Source of the DNA: AAA044-D11 sp009705075
GTDB lineage: Bacteria > Actinomycetota > Actinomycetes > Nanopelagicales > Nanopelagicaceae
Length of the DNA stretch: 64,000 nt
Reading direction: 5' to 3'
NCBI GenBank assembly: GCA_965268675.1
Contig: OZ254179.1
Location: 1,302,001 to 1,366,000 of the forward strand
Made by a program: the position numbers and the translations under genes. Numbering within the stretch: position 1 is the first letter of the stretch; every line of letters starts with the position of its first letter. Of this stretch, positions 8,195 through 16,606 are shown one piece after another. A model generated the notes under the pieces. It did not search any database. It was not told the origin of the DNA and worked only from the letters and a program-made list of their open reading frames with translations.

Positions 8195-10284
8195 CCTCTG
8201 GCTCGATACCAAGTTATAACTTGCTGATGCAGATCAATCAATTGTTCTCCTGACGAACTTGTTGTAACCCGATCCCAATTTCCAGAAAGATTCATGTGCC
8301 AACTAGATGTTGTCGGAGCAAGATAGCTATCAAGTGCCCGCATCAACATTCGCTTATGGTCGGTCTGATTTATCTTCACCATGCTCTCAACGCGGCGATC
8401 AAGATTTCGGTGCATCAAATCTGCACTTCCAATCCAAAGTTCATTTTCGCCACCATTTACAAAGTGGAAAATTCTTGAATGCTCCAAGAAGCGACCGAGA
8501 ATCGAAATCACTTTAATATTCTCCGAAAGCCCAGGGACGCCAGCACGGATCGCACAGATTCCTCGCACTACCAATTCGATCTCTACTCCTGCTGCCGATG
8601 CTTTATAAAGCAAATCGATAAATTCTTCATCCATTATGGAATTTAGCTTTATCCGAATTCCCGCTGGCTTCCCTGCTTTTCTATTATCAATCTCGCGTTG
8701 TATCCGCTCTAATAACCCACTTCGCAAAGTACGTGGCGCAACCAATAGACGTTCAAATGAAGTTTGTGGTGCAAAGCCAGAGAGCTGATTGAAGAGTTTA
8801 TTTACATCATCTCCCAACACTGGATCAGAACTTAGAATTCCAAAATCTTCATAAATGCGTGCGGTTTTAGGGTTGTAATTTCCTGTTCCCATATGAACAT
8901 AGCGTCGGATTACGCCAGATTCTTGGCGTACTACGAGTGAAAGTTTTGCATGTGTTTTGAAACCAACCAGACCATAAACGACATGAACGCCGGCATCTTC
9001 GAGTTTTCTAGCCCAGCGCACATTCGCCTGCTCATCAAATCGCGCTCGAATTTCAATTACGGCTAGTACTTGCTTCCCAGCCTCAGCTGCTTCAATGAGA
9101 GCTTCAATAATTGGCGAATCGCCAGAGGTCCGATAAAGCGTCTGTTTAATAGCCAAAACATGGGGGTCGGTCGCGGCAGATTCGATAAAACGCACGACAG
9201 ATGAGTTAAACGATTCATATGGATGGTGGAGAATTATTTCACGTCGCTTTAGCGCTTCGAAAAAGGCTTCGGTTGAATCTGGTTCAACATCACGCAAATC
9301 CCAAGCAACCTGATTTCTAAAGGCAGGGAACTTTAAATCTGGTCGCTCGATATCTGCAATCTGATTTAGCCCAGTTAAATCAAGTGGTTCTGGATATTTG
9401 CTAATGTCTTCATCTTTTACACTTAACTCTTCTTTGAGGGTTTCCAATAATTCTGGGTCCATGCCAACGCCAATTTCCAAGCGAACAGGTGGTCCAAATT
9501 TTCTGCGCAACAACTCTTGTTCCATACTGGCAAGCAAATCTTCAGATTCTTCTTCTTCAAGCTCTAAATCAGCATTTCTTGTAATCCTAAATGTATAGAC
9601 ATTCAGAACTTCCATTCCAGGAAATAGCTCGGCTACATTCGCAGTTATGACTTGTTCTAACGGGATGTATCTACGATCATCACCAGTTGTAGTCACCACA
9701 AAACGAGGTAGGTTCGATGGGACTTTAACCCGAGCAAAGAGTTCAATTCCGGTATCAGGATTTTTTACTACTACAGCAAGATTTAGTGAGAGCCCAGAAA
9801 TATACGGAAATGGATGTGATGGGTCGATAGCTAGCGGTGTCAATACTGGAAAGATTTGATTATGAAAAATACCTGTTGCTAATTCGCGTTCTTCATTAGT
9901 TAACTCATCCCACCTAACAATGTTTATGCCTTCTTTTGAGAGTTTTAGGTGAACATCATCATGAAAACATTTTGTTTTGCGATCAATAAGTTCTCGAGTT
10001 TTCGCAGAAAGCTCTTTCATTAACTCATTTGGAGTTAAGCCTGCGGTGTTCTCTTTTGTAACTCCTGTTTCCAATTTACGCTTTAACGTTGCAACCCGAA
10101 TCATGTAGAAGTCATCAAGATTGGAGGAGAAAATTGCTAAGTAGCGACAGCGCTCCAATAGCGGTGTTGATTTATCTTCTGCTAATTCCAGAACTCGTTG
10201 GTTAAATGCCAGCCAACTTAGCTCGCGATCGATCAAAGTTTCCCTGGGGTCGCTCACGGTCAGGCCATGATTGTGGGAAGTCAT
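8191..10284 (-). CDS. ppk: Polyphosphate kinase 1
   Basis: Reversible synthesis of polyphosphate from ATP. 697 residues, the usual PPK1 length, with the N domain (RELSWLAFNQRVLELA at about 21-36), head domain, and two phospholipase-D-like C domains. The HxK motif FKTHAKLSL (about 442-450) and YVHMGTGNYNPKT (about 461-473) are the histidine-bearing active-site blocks; the autophosphorylated His of E. coli (His435) corresponds to the THAK histidine. A clear ribosome site AGAGGAGAA precedes the ATG. A three-unit array resembling a PHO box sits just upstream, consistent with control by phosphate starvation. Downstream mutT1 is translationally coupled. Confidence 0.96.
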   Translation of the reverse strand: MTSHNHGLTVSDPRETLIDRELSWLAFNQRVLELAEDKSTPLLERCRYLAIFSSNLDDFYMIRVATLKRKLETGVTKENTAGLTPNELMKELSAKTRELIDRKTKCFHDDVHLKLSKEGINIVRWDELTNEERELATGIFHNQIFPVLTPLAIDPSHPFPYISGLSLNLAVVVKNPDTGIELFARVKVPSNLPRFVVTTTGDDRRYIPLEQVITANVAELFPGMEVLNVYTFRITRNADLELEEEESEDLLASMEQELLRRKFGPPVRLEIGVGMDPELLETLKEELSVKDEDISKYPEPLDLTGLNQIADIERPDLKFPAFRNQVAWDLRDVEPDSTEAFFEALKRREIILHHPYESFNSSVVRFIESAATDPHVLAIKQTLYRTSGDSPIIEALIEAAEAGKQVLAVIEIRARFDEQANVRWARKLEDAGVHVVYGLVGFKTHAKLSLVVRQESGVIRRYVHMGTGNYNPKTARIYEDFGILSSDPVLGDDVNKLFNQLSGFAPQTSFERLLVAPRTLRSGLLERIQREIDNRKAGKPAGIRIKLNSIMDEEFIDLLYKASAAGVEIELVVRGICAIRAGVPGLSENIKVISILGRFLEHSRIFHFVNGGENELWIGSADLMHRNLDRRVESMVKINQTDHKRMLMRALDSYLAPTTSSWHMNLSGNWDRVTTSSSGEQLIDLHQQVITWYRARG

Positions 10285-10305
10285 TGCAATATTCTCCTCT
10301 AGCTA

Positions 10306-10334
10306 GGTGAACATGTGGTAACCGGGGGGTAATC
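10306..10334 (-). promoter_or_regulatory. PHO-box-like array upstream of ppk
   Basis: Read on the reverse strand there are three direct heptamers GATTACC, GGTTACC and GTTCACC, each followed by four spacer bases, with starts exactly 11 bases apart. Streptomyces PhoP PHO boxes have this 11-bp periodicity with GTTCACC-like units. The array ends 22 bases before the ppk ATG. A TAGCTA just downstream of it could serve as a -10, which would give a very short leader; otherwise the site could act as a repressor site. Confidence 0.6.
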
Positions 10335-10382
10335 ACCGCACAAACTATCTAGCCGACCTTCCGCATACCTTGCTTGGAAGTA

Positions 10383-10388
10383 TAAAGT
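10383..10388 (+). promoter_or_regulatory. -10 element of mreB, leaderless geometry
   Basis: TAAAGT is six bases before the GTG start of mreB and overlaps an alternative TATAAA two bases upstream. No ribosome site is visible in front of the GTG. Confidence 0.45.
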
Positions 10389-10394
10389 TGGCAA

Positions 10395-11420
10395 GTGCGA
10401 ACTCCTTTTAGCCGCAATCTCGCAATTGATATTGGAACCGCGAATACCGTGATCTACCAATCAAATCGCGGGGTAGTTTTAGATGAACCAAGCGTTGTTT
10501 GCATTAACACCGACACCGGAGAAATTCTTTCAGCTGGCCTCGAAGCCCGAAAAATGGTGGGCCGAACTCCAGGACATATCGTCACAATAAAACCACTTAA
10601 GGATGGAGTTGTTGCTGACTTTGAAACCGCACAGAAAATGTTGCGCATCTTCATGAATATGGTTGGAGTGAAAAAACTTTTTTCAAAGCCAATTATTGTT
10701 GTTGCGGTCCCACCAATTGTTACTTCGGTAGAGCATCGGGCAATTAAGGATGCGGCATATGCTGCTGGTGCTAAAAAAGTTTACATAATGGAAGAACCGA
10801 TGGCTGCTGCTATTGGCGCTGGACTTCCGATACAAGAACCTATTGGTTCGATGATTGTTGATATTGGCGGTGGAACAACAGATGTAGCAGTTATTTCACT
10901 CGGTGGAATTGTTACTTCAAGATCTATTCGAGTCGGTGGAGATGCTATTGACCAAGCAATTGTTAATTACGTGAAAAACACTTATAACTTAATGATTGGT
11001 GAGCGGACCGCCGAAGAACTGAAAATGTCAATTGGATCTGCTGCTCCTTTGATTGATGAGAGCAATGCACGAATCCGAGGCCGAGATTTAGTTTCTGGCC
11101 TTCCGAAAGATTTAATGGTCACACCTAGAGAAATTCGAGATGCGATTGCGGATCAAATAACAAAGATAATTGCTGCGATTAAAGCGACTTTAGATGAAAC
11201 ACCTCCGGATTTAGTTTCAGATTTATCTAGAACCGGCATAGTCCTTGCTGGTGGTGGCGCCTTACTTAAAGGTTTATCGGAGAGGCTAATTGCTGAGACC
11301 GGAATGCCGGTCCGAGTAGCAGATGATCCGCTTTACTCTGTTGTTATTGGTGCTGGACGTTGCGTTGAAAACATCGATATGTTGCAACAAATTTTGGCCC
11401 CAGAGCAACGTTCGAAATAG
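10395..11420 (+). CDS. mreB: MreB/Mbl-type bacterial actin
   Basis: Cytoskeletal actin homologue that directs lateral wall synthesis in rod-shaped bacteria. 341 residues, normal length. Nucleotide-binding motifs are intact: phosphate-1 LAIDIGTANTVIY near residue 9, phosphate-2 MIVDIGGGTTDVAVI at about 153-167, and the adenosine motif GIVLAGGGALLKGL at about 281-294. The start is GTG. Unlike typical loci, no mreC, mreD, rodA or pbp2 gene follows: the next gene is a convergent SGNH hydrolase. The protein is therefore certain as a family member, but its partners must lie elsewhere or be absent. Confidence 0.93.
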   Translation: MRTPFSRNLAIDIGTANTVIYQSNRGVVLDEPSVVCINTDTGEILSAGLEARKMVGRTPGHIVTIKPLKDGVVADFETAQKMLRIFMNMVGVKKLFSKPIIVVAVPPIVTSVEHRAIKDAAYAAGAKKVYIMEEPMAAAIGAGLPIQEPIGSMIVDIGGGTTDVAVISLGGIVTSRSIRVGGDAIDQAIVNYVKNTYNLMIGERTAEELKMSIGSAAPLIDESNARIRGRDLVSGLPKDLMVTPREIRDAIADQITKIIAAIKATLDETPPDLVSDLSRTGIVLAGGGALLKGLSERLIAETGMPVRVADDPLYSVVIGAGRCVENIDMLQQILAPEQRSK

Positions 11421-12197
11421 TTATTTCCAAGCAATCGGCATCTCATACTTTGCAGATCTACCATCGCCAGAAGATTTGCCGCGAACTCTCCGCCAGATCC
11501 AAGGGATTACGAAGGTAATGATCCAACGGGTTTTTTCCGCCGTTTTACGGGCCTTTGATTTCTCTTGAGCGGGCGGAAGTGGAATTTTCCAAGCAGGATC
11601 AAAGTTCTTGCCTAATTTCTCTAATACAGCTTGTGATAACCGCCAGTGCCCATCGCTATTTAAATGCAGGCGATCAACTGCAAGAAAACGTAAATCTGCC
11701 AACCATTTTGCATCATCAGCTTCGATAATTGTGGCGCCATACTTATGAGCAACGTTTCGCACATTGACATTGAACGCGCTAAAACGCTCGTGCCAAAGTT
11801 TTGCGGTTTTTCCGTCACCTTCTACACGATCTACAACAGTAAAGACTATTACCGTCGCACCAGTAGAAGTTAAATCTTTTACGCCACGCTCGTACTTAGC
11901 AAATGCTTCTGCCGCTTGATAATTTGGCCTTAAGACATCATTGGCACCAGCATGAAAGGAAATTAAAGTATCGGAACCAGTTACAAACTTAGCAGCCTCA
12001 GGAATCTGGCCATCGATAACTTGATGTAATAATTTTCCACGGATTGCAAGATTTACATAGGAGAAGTTTGAACTTTCTTTCGCCAAAGTATCGGCTACCC
12101 GATCAGCCCAACCACGATACTTTCCATCAATAATCTCATCGCACATACCTTCAGTCATTGAATCACCAAGTGCAATGAAACGATTAAAGGTAGCCAT
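11421..12197 (-). CDS. SGNH/GDSL-family hydrolase
   Basis: Putative esterase or acetylhydrolase. The catalytic blocks are all present: block I RFIALGDSMTEG with the nucleophile Ser at about 13, block III GANDV (about 85), and block V DRLHLNSDGH with the Asp/His pair at about 192-201. There is no signal peptide, so the enzyme is probably cytosolic. The C-terminal 40 residues are basic, with a hydrophobic stretch WIITFVIPWIW that may touch the membrane. It starts two bases after the rlmB stop and is probably co-transcribed with rlmB and cysS. Related genes occur widely in actinobacteria; the substrate is unknown. Confidence 0.82.
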   Translation of the reverse strand: MATFNRFIALGDSMTEGMCDEIIDGKYRGWADRVADTLAKESSNFSYVNLAIRGKLLHQVIDGQIPEAAKFVTGSDTLISFHAGANDVLRPNYQAAEAFAKYERGVKDLTSTGATVIVFTVVDRVEGDGKTAKLWHERFSAFNVNVRNVAHKYGATIIEADDAKWLADLRFLAVDRLHLNSDGHWRLSQAVLEKLGKNFDPAWKIPLPPAQEKSKARKTAEKTRWIITFVIPWIWRRVRGKSSGDGRSAKYEMPIAWK

Positions 12198-12199
12198 GG

Positions 12200-13024
12200 T
12201 TATTTTGCGCGCTTCTCGGCAATCCAGTACATAACAATCGCTGTTGCAACACTTGCATTAAGCGATTCCACATCTGATTGCATTGGAATTGAGAGAATTA
12301 AATCGCACTTCTCTTTAACGAGGCGTGATAGGCCCTTGCCCTCGCTTCCTACAATTAAATAAACAGATTCGGTTGCAAGCGAGAAACCTGGAAGAGATTC
12401 TTGACCTTCGGCATCTAATCCGACAACGAAGAATCCAGCTTTCTTTGCATCTTCGATTGAACGAACCATATTTGTAACTTGTGAAATTGGCAGACGTGCA
12501 GCGGCACCGGCTGAAGATTTCCAAGCCGAACCGGTCATTGCAGCATTGCGACGTTCTGGGATAACAACACCATGTGCACCAAAGGCTGCAGCGCTTCGAA
12601 CTATTGCACCAAGATTATGTGGATCTGTGACACCATCGAGTCCGATAATGAGCCCGGGCTTGGTTGCACCAAGTAGAACGGCTTCAAAAGTCTTGTATTG
12701 AAATGGTTTAATGATTAGCGCGATACCTTGATGATTTGTTGTTCCGGTAACGCCATCTAATTGTCCGCGTGGAACTTCTTTAATTCCAAGATCTTGATTC
12801 TTCGCTAAGCGAAGCGCTTCAGTCATTCGCTCATCAATTTCTGCGCGTTCAGCAATCAATAACTCTTTCGCGGGAATCCGAGCACGTAACGCTTCTACAA
12901 CGCTATTTCGACCAGCAACTGCATCGCTATTAGCGCGAGTTTCGAGTCGGGACTCTGGCTTACGATTAGTAGGTCTGCGGGATGGTGCTACTGCTGCTTC
13001 ACGACGTTTTTTTCCGGGGCGCAT
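12200..13024 (-). CDS. rlmB: 23S rRNA 2'-O-ribose methyltransferase, TrmH/SpoU family (RlmB-like)
   Basis: SAM-dependent methyltransferase of the SPOUT knot fold. 274 residues: a basic low-complexity N-terminal tail (about 1-35), a substrate-binding domain starting GRNSVVEALRA, and the knot domain with the three family motifs LDGVTDPHNLGAIVRSA, LIVGSEGKGLS and IPMQSDVESLNASVATAI. The context next to cysS and ispDF is the one seen for the mycobacterial RlmB-type enzyme. The exact target base, G2251 in E. coli, is inferred from homology. No frame problems. Confidence 0.9.
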   Translation of the reverse strand: MRPGKKRREAAVAPSRRPTNRKPESRLETRANSDAVAGRNSVVEALRARIPAKELLIAERAEIDERMTEALRLAKNQDLGIKEVPRGQLDGVTGTTNHQGIALIIKPFQYKTFEAVLLGATKPGLIIGLDGVTDPHNLGAIVRSAAAFGAHGVVIPERRNAAMTGSAWKSSAGAAARLPISQVTNMVRSIEDAKKAGFFVVGLDAEGQESLPGFSLATESVYLIVGSEGKGLSRLVKEKCDLILSIPMQSDVESLNASVATAIVMYWIAEKRAK

Positions 13025-13045
13025 TTGTTTTCTATTCTCTACTTA

Positions 13046-14443
13046 TTAGTTCACGGTCCAGCGCGAGCCGGTTGGGGTGTCTTCGATTGTGATGCCGAGA
13101 GCGGTAAGTGAATCGCGAATTTCATCACTTGCTGCGAAATCTTTTCGGACTCGGGCGGCGGTTCGTTGTTCAAGGGCTAATGTAATTAAGCCATCAAGTA
13201 ATTCTTTCTTATTATTACCGCTGCCCGTAAATATTGGATCAAATGGATCACAGCCGAGAATTGAAAGTGCGCCTCGAACTTCACTCGCACTCTTTGCTAG
13301 TGTGGCTAGATCATTATCGGTGATCGCGCTATTTCCAATGCGCACCGCTTCCGAGATATCAGCAAGCGCCTGAGGTACGGCCAAATCGCTATTCATGGCC
13401 TTTGCAAACTCTTCTGAAATAACTGGTTCGAATTCGCTTTTCAATACTTCAGTTGCGCGCTGTAGGAAACCTTCAATGCGGCGGAAATTTACCGATGACT
13501 CTTCTAGCGCTTCAAAAGAAAATTCCAGCATTGAACGGTAATGCGCACTTCCCAAATACCAACGCAACTCAATTCCGCGGACCTTTTTCAAAATTTCCAT
13601 TACCTGAAGTGAGTTGCCAAGTGACTTGCTCATCTTTTCGCCGGATGTTGTAACCCAGGCATTATGCATCCAGATATTTGCAAACTTCCAACCAGCAGAT
13701 TCAGATTGCGCAATCTCATTTTCGTGATGTGGGAAAATTAAATCCAAGCCACCACCATGAATATCAAAAGCCTCACCTAAATATGCATGTGCCATCGCTG
13801 AACATTCCAAGTGCCAACCTGGGCGACCATCGCCCCAAGGTGTAGGCCAAGATGGATCTCCTGGTTTTGCTGCTTTCCAAAGTGCGAAATCACGAGGATC
13901 TTTCTTAAAAGTTAATTCGGCATCATCGGCAGATTGCAGATCATCTAACTTCTGATTGGAAAGAGTTAGGTAAGACTTCAATTTGCGAACTTCAAGATAA
14001 ACATCGCCATTGCCTGGCGCATATGCACTGCCATTGGCAATTAAAGTTTCCATTAATTGAATCATCTGAGTTATGTGCCCAGTAGCTCGCGGTTCATATG
14101 TTGGTGGTGCAACATTCAAGGCTGCATAAGCATCGCTGAAGGCGCGCTCGTACTTCATGGCTACGGCCCACCATTCAATTTTTTCGTGAACTGCTTTATG
14201 CAAAATCTTGTCATCAATATCTGTAACGTTTCTGACAAAAGTAACGTCGTATCCAATTGCTGTAAGCCATCGACGTAAAATGTCGAAATTAACTCCTGAA
14301 CGAATATGTCCGATATGCGGTGGCGCTTGCACTGTTGCACCACACAGGTAAATACCAACTTTTCCTGGTTGAAGTGGCACAAATTTTGAGACCGCGCGAT
14401 CTGCGGTGTTATATAGATTTAGATCGCTAGATACTTTTGCCAT
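13046..14443 (-). CDS. cysS: Cysteinyl-tRNA synthetase
   Basis: Class I synthetase that charges tRNA-Cys. 465 residues. Zinc ligand Cys34 in YLCGATVQ, the HIGH box as HIGH at 43-46, the second zinc cluster WHLECSAMA with HGGGLDLIFPHHENE, and the KMSKS box GEKMSKSLGNS at about 267 are all present. The actinobacterial paralogue MshC of mycothiol synthesis was considered, but length, a full C-terminal anticodon region and the carD-ispDF-cysS-rlmB gene order favour CysS. A TAGAAT six bases before its ATG, lying over the end of ispDF, suggests an additional internal leaderless promoter. Confidence 0.94.
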   Translation of the reverse strand: MAKVSSDLNLYNTADRAVSKFVPLQPGKVGIYLCGATVQAPPHIGHIRSGVNFDILRRWLTAIGYDVTFVRNVTDIDDKILHKAVHEKIEWWAVAMKYERAFSDAYAALNVAPPTYEPRATGHITQMIQLMETLIANGSAYAPGNGDVYLEVRKLKSYLTLSNQKLDDLQSADDAELTFKKDPRDFALWKAAKPGDPSWPTPWGDGRPGWHLECSAMAHAYLGEAFDIHGGGLDLIFPHHENEIAQSESAGWKFANIWMHNAWVTTSGEKMSKSLGNSLQVMEILKKVRGIELRWYLGSAHYRSMLEFSFEALEESSVNFRRIEGFLQRATEVLKSEFEPVISEEFAKAMNSDLAVPQALADISEAVRIGNSAITDNDLATLAKSASEVRGALSILGCDPFDPIFTGSGNNKKELLDGLITLALEQRTAARVRKDFAASDEIRDSLTALGITIEDTPTGSRWTVN

Positions 14444-14449
14444 TGGCGA

Positions 14450-14455
14450 ATTCTA
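14450..14455 (-). promoter_or_regulatory. -10 element of cysS, leaderless geometry
   Basis: On the reverse strand TAGAAT is followed by six bases and then the cysS ATG. The element overlaps the ispDF stop codon, so cysS may be expressed both from the upstream operon and from this site. Confidence 0.4.
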
Positions 14456-15610
14456 TCTTCCAGCCCGAGCAATAAGAGCCGTTGCAATCGCGCCGATTCC
14501 CTTACCTTCGCCAGTTAAACCAAGGCCATCAGTTGTTGTAGCAGAAACGGATACTTGAGTTCCGCCCAAAGCCTGGGAAATCTTTGCAATAGCTTCTAAT
14601 CTACGAGGCCCAATCTTTGGACGATTGCCGACTATTTGAACCGATACATTTTGAATTCTAAATCCAGCAGAAGTTACTAATTTAAGTGTTTCACCTAATA
14701 GCTTTTCACCTGAGGCGCCTGCATATTCTGGTTTCGAAGTTCCAAAGTTGGAACCTAGATCCCCAATACTCGCTGCGGCAAATAGCGCATCGCAAATTGC
14801 ATGTGCGGCAACATCACCATCGGAGTGTCCGTCAACACCGATTTCATTCTCCCAATGCAATCCAGCAAGCCAGAGTGGGCGCTTGGGATCAGCAGAAAAA
14901 GCGTGCGCATCAACGCCGACACCGGTGCGAATATCACTTTCTTGATTTGGATTTAAATATTTCAACGCCGAAGCCAAATCTTCTGGATGAGTAATTTTGA
15001 GCGCCCGCTCTTCCCCAGCGATTAACTTAACTTTTCCGCGCATCGCTTCAACGAGTGCGCCATCATCAGTTGCCTCAATATTTTGCATATGCGCTTTAAT
15101 CAAAGTTTCGCGGGCAAAACCTTGTGGCGTTTGAACTGCACGAAGTCGTTCCCGATTTGGCGTTGAAACTACATAATTAGAAGCATCAACTTCTTTTATG
15201 GTGTCAGTAACGCTTAGCGCTGGGATAACTGCGACCTCGCCACTTGCGAGCGCATTAATTATGTTCTCGGCAAGTTCTGCAGTTGCGAGTGGTCTTGCAG
15301 CGTCATGTACCAAGATAAATTCAATATCGGATGCAATATTTTCAAGTGCAATCTTTACGCTCTTAGTGCGAGTATCTCCGCCTGTAACAACCGTAACGGC
15401 ATCACCCAATATTTTGCGAAACTCTTCTTCAAAGCCAGCAGGTGCCGCAACAATTATTTGGCTGGCAATTGATCCAAGGTTTGAAACTGCATGTTCGATT
15501 AAGGTGCGACCGTTTAACTGGACAAGTGCCTTAGGAACTTGTGCGCCAAATCTTTCCCCGCTGCCAGCAGCTGGGATAAGTAAAGCGACTTTAAGAAGCG
15601 AGGACCTCAT
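14453..15610 (-). CDS. ispDF: Bifunctional IspD-IspF isoprenoid enzyme
   Basis: Fusion of two non-adjacent enzymes of the methylerythritol phosphate pathway. Residues about 7-225 are IspD, 2-C-methyl-D-erythritol 4-phosphate cytidylyltransferase, with the CTP-binding start LLIPAAGSGERFG and the VHDAARPLA motif. Residues about 230-385 are IspF, MECDP synthase, with GVGVDAHAF (the metal-binding DxH), HSDGDVAAHA and the active-site C-terminus. The gene begins inside the last 20 bases of carD and is probably co-transcribed with it. Mycobacteria have separate ispD and ispF at the same place, so this is a fusion of the neighbouring genes. Confidence 0.93.
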   Translation of the reverse strand: MRSSLLKVALLIPAAGSGERFGAQVPKALVQLNGRTLIEHAVSNLGSIASQIIVAAPAGFEEEFRKILGDAVTVVTGGDTRTKSVKIALENIASDIEFILVHDAARPLATAELAENIINALASGEVAVIPALSVTDTIKEVDASNYVVSTPNRERLRAVQTPQGFARETLIKAHMQNIEATDDGALVEAMRGKVKLIAGEERALKITHPEDLASALKYLNPNQESDIRTGVGVDAHAFSADPKRPLWLAGLHWENEIGVDGHSDGDVAAHAICDALFAAASIGDLGSNFGTSKPEYAGASGEKLLGETLKLVTSAGFRIQNVSVQIVGNRPKIGPRRLEAIAKISQALGGTQVSVSATTTDGLGLTGEGKGIGAIATALIARAGR

Positions 15611-16073
15611 CTAGCATCACGCCGGCCTTCTCTTCATCGGTGCGCTCGGCAAGTGCGAGTTCTGAAACCAAAATTTGCTTTGCCTTTGAAAGCATTCGCT
15701 TCTCACCAGCAGATAACCCGCGGTCTAAATCGCGGCGGTAAAGGTCGCGAACAACCTCAGCAACCTTGATTACATCGCCTGAAGCTAGCTTCTCAACATT
15801 TGCCTTGTATCGACGAGACCAGTTTGTTGGCTCCTCGGTATATGGCTGACGGAGGACGTTAAATACACGATCTAGTCCAGCTGAATCAACCACATCGCGA
15901 ACGCCGACTAGGTCAACATTCTCGGCAGGGACTCGAACTGTTAGGTCGCCTTGGGCAACCTTTAGAACCAAATAAATTTTCTCTTCGCCTTTAATGGTCC
16001 GGGTCTCAATTGCTTCAATGAGAGCCGCCCCGTGATGGGGATAAACAACGGTTTCGCCGACCTTAAAAGTCAT
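15591..16073 (-). CDS. carD: CarD-type RNA polymerase-binding transcription factor
   Basis: Essential actinobacterial regulator that binds the RNA polymerase beta subunit and stabilises open complexes, especially at rRNA promoters. 160 residues starting MTFKVGETVVYPHHGAALIE, the Tudor-like RNAP-interaction domain, followed by a helical DNA-binding domain with WSRRYKANVEKLASGD, including the conserved Trp that wedges the upstream edge of the bubble. The start at 16073 has the ribosome site GAAAGG eight bases upstream; an in-frame start 39 bases earlier adds a tail unknown in the family. It is divergent from the lipoprotein gene, as in mycobacteria. Confidence 0.95.
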   Translation of the reverse strand: MTFKVGETVVYPHHGAALIEAIETRTIKGEEKIYLVLKVAQGDLTVRVPAENVDLVGVRDVVDSAGLDRVFNVLRQPYTEEPTNWSRRYKANVEKLASGDVIKVAEVVRDLYRRDLDRGLSAGEKRMLSKAKQILVSELALAERTDEEKAGVMLDEVLAS

Positions 16074-16102
16074 TAATTTGGCCTTTCGATAGAAGCCAAG
16101 GA

Positions 16103-16108
16103 TACCAT
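16103..16108 (+). promoter_or_regulatory. -10 element of the LpqE-like gene, leaderless geometry
   Basis: TACCAT lies six bases before the ATG of the lipoprotein gene. The space to carD is only 41 bases, so the two divergent promoters overlap. Confidence 0.45.
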
Positions 16109-16114
16109 TCACTC

Positions 16115-16606
16115 ATGCTTAAGAAAAACCTGAAATCAGCCATATCCGCCACCTTTGGGGCCCTTTTAGCAGTTGGTTCACTGTTGGGACTTACTGGTTG
16201 CAATGCCACTGGCCCAGATGCCCCGACTCGCAATGTGAGGCAAGTGACCGATGGCGTTGAAGGAATGTCAGGAGATATTAAAGCGGTGAATGTTCTTCTA
16301 GTTACACAAGAAGATGGTTCATCGGTTTTGGTTGGAACTCTTTTAAATCAAGGAAAAGCAGGCGAATCAATTACTGGCATCAGTGCAAATGGGATTGCCG
16401 GCGAAGTAACAGCAACAGCTTTAGAAGAAGATGCACCCGTTATTTTTGAAGGAGATTCTGCAAATTCAACAGCGAGATTCCCTGGACTAAACGCCAAAGC
16501 AAGTGAACGCGTTAATTTAGAAATAACTTTTGAGAGCGCTGCGCCAATTACCTTAAATGCAATTGTTCGCGCAAAAGCAGATATCTACGCGAACGTTGGA
16601 AATTAG
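16115..16606 (+). CDS. Putative lipoprotein (LpqE-like by position)
   Basis: 163 residues with a basic N-terminus, a hydrophobic stretch and a lipobox LTGC placing the lipidated cysteine at residue 29. The mature part is a small beta-rich domain with no catalytic motif that I recognise (NVLLVTQEDGSSVLVGTLLN at about 62-81). In M. tuberculosis the gene divergent from carD is the lipoprotein lpqE, and this one occupies the same place; that analogy rests on position and architecture. It was probably exported and anchored in the outer leaflet of the membrane. It ends by overlapping the convergent regX3 stop by four bases. Confidence 0.72.
   Translation: MLKKNLKSAISATFGALLAVGSLLGLTGCNATGPDAPTRNVRQVTDGVEGMSGDIKAVNVLLVTQEDGSSVLVGTLLNQGKAGESITGISANGIAGEVTATALEEDAPVIFEGDSANSTARFPGLNAKASERVNLEITFESAAPITLNAIVRAKADIYANVGN

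Noticed and set aside
13046..14443. MshC (mycothiol ligase) instead of CysS
   Set aside because: Full-length C-terminal region, and the carD-ispDF-cysS-rlmB gene order, both point to the tRNA synthetase.
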